A stretch of DNA of 5,498 nucleotides, from positions 1-5,498 of the forward strand of contig JAKBBA010000193.1 of NCBI GenBank assembly GCA_021808665.1, read 5' to 3'. Below, piece by piece: positions 5,356 through 5,498 of this stretch. This DNA comes from Actinomycetes bacterium (GTDB taxonomy: Bacteria; Actinomycetota; Acidimicrobiia; Acidimicrobiales; Palsa-688). A model generated the notes under the pieces. That model was not told where the DNA came from, ran no database searches, and saw only the letters and a program-made list of their open reading frames with translations. Every line of letters begins with the position of its first letter. The first letter of the stretch is position 1. A program made the position numbers and the translations under genes.

Positions 5356-5498
5356 ACATTTATCTTCCGAGTAGTGGAGTTTCGTACTTCTCCGGGTTGT
5401 CGTCCCTCGGATGGAGCCGGTGAGCGGCCCTGCTCTACGCCGCGGTCGCCAGAGCATCGAGAAGACCGTCGAGGATTTCTTGGGGAAGTGCCTCGGAA
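5356..5498. other. Right-edge stretch; possible end or start of a neighbouring gene
   Basis: Two competing open frames reach the right edge. On the minus strand, a frame entering from the edge ends at TAG 5435-5437 with LPQEILDGLLDALATAA, which reads like an amphipathic protein C-terminus. On the plus strand, ATG 5411 opens a frame to the edge (MEPVSGPALRRGRQ, then SIEKTVEDFLGKCLG) with higher third-position GC but no clear Shine-Dalgarno. Too little is visible to choose; only one can be real. Positions 5356-5410 hold no recognisable element apart from the upstream flank of the VapBC promoter. Confidence 0.25.

Noticed and set aside
1..5498. CRISPR array, insertion sequence or transposase
   Set aside because: No regularly spaced repeats, no transposase-like protein and no terminal inverted repeats of convincing length were seen.

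Overview
The window is high-GC DNA with strong third-position GC bias, GTG and TTG start codons, overlapping stop/start junctions and one probable leaderless start. All of this fits an actinobacterium (Actinomycetota), but nothing in the sequence fixes genus or species. It reads as accessory, defence-island-like DNA: one end of a phage-defence-type operon on the left, and a cluster of VapBC toxin-antitoxin (TA) modules and debris on the right.

Left part (1-3577, all plus strand): three tightly coupled genes. The first is cut by the left edge; its visible part looks like the C-terminal half of a P-loop ATPase related to the BrxC/BrxD (DUF2791) group. It overlaps by 4 bp (GTGA) a complete BrxD-like ATPase with clear Walker A and Walker B motifs. 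That gene overlaps by 17 bp a superfamily II helicase with an N-terminal winged-helix-like domain and a complete set of helicase motifs, resembling the BrxHI-type helicases that accompany brxD. The pair brxD-helicase is the tail of type 2 BREX (Pgl) loci. Here, however, the gene just upstream of brxD does not look like PglZ but like a second ATPase, so the locus is better described as BREX-related or TerB-linked (ATPase-ATPase-helicase) than as canonical BREX. The methylase, phosphatase or TerB-type partners, if any, lie left of the window.

Middle (3578-3887): no intact gene. A recognisable, previously easy-to-miss remnant of a vapC toxin gene lies on the minus strand (stop at 3684-3686). Only its C-terminal PIN segment survives, and the first part is missing. 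A 12-bp perfect palindrome lies just after the helicase.

Right part (3888-5327): two complete VapBC modules arranged convergently. Module 1 (plus strand) is an AbrB-type antitoxin followed by a PIN toxin with a 17-bp overlap. Its promoter -10 element sits so close to the ATG that the mRNA is probably leaderless, and an inverted repeat spans the start region. Module 2 (minus strand) is a ribbon-helix-helix antitoxin followed by a PIN toxin with a 4-bp overlap. It has an extended -10 overlapped by a near-perfect palindrome, a good candidate autoregulatory operator. A 58-codon open frame begins in the stop codon of the first vapC and ends inside the tail of the second; its reality is doubtful.

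The defence operon and TA modules are plausibly co-inherited: the TA genes may stabilise the island, or may have accumulated at its edge. This is inference; the sequence shows only adjacency and the decayed third vapC.
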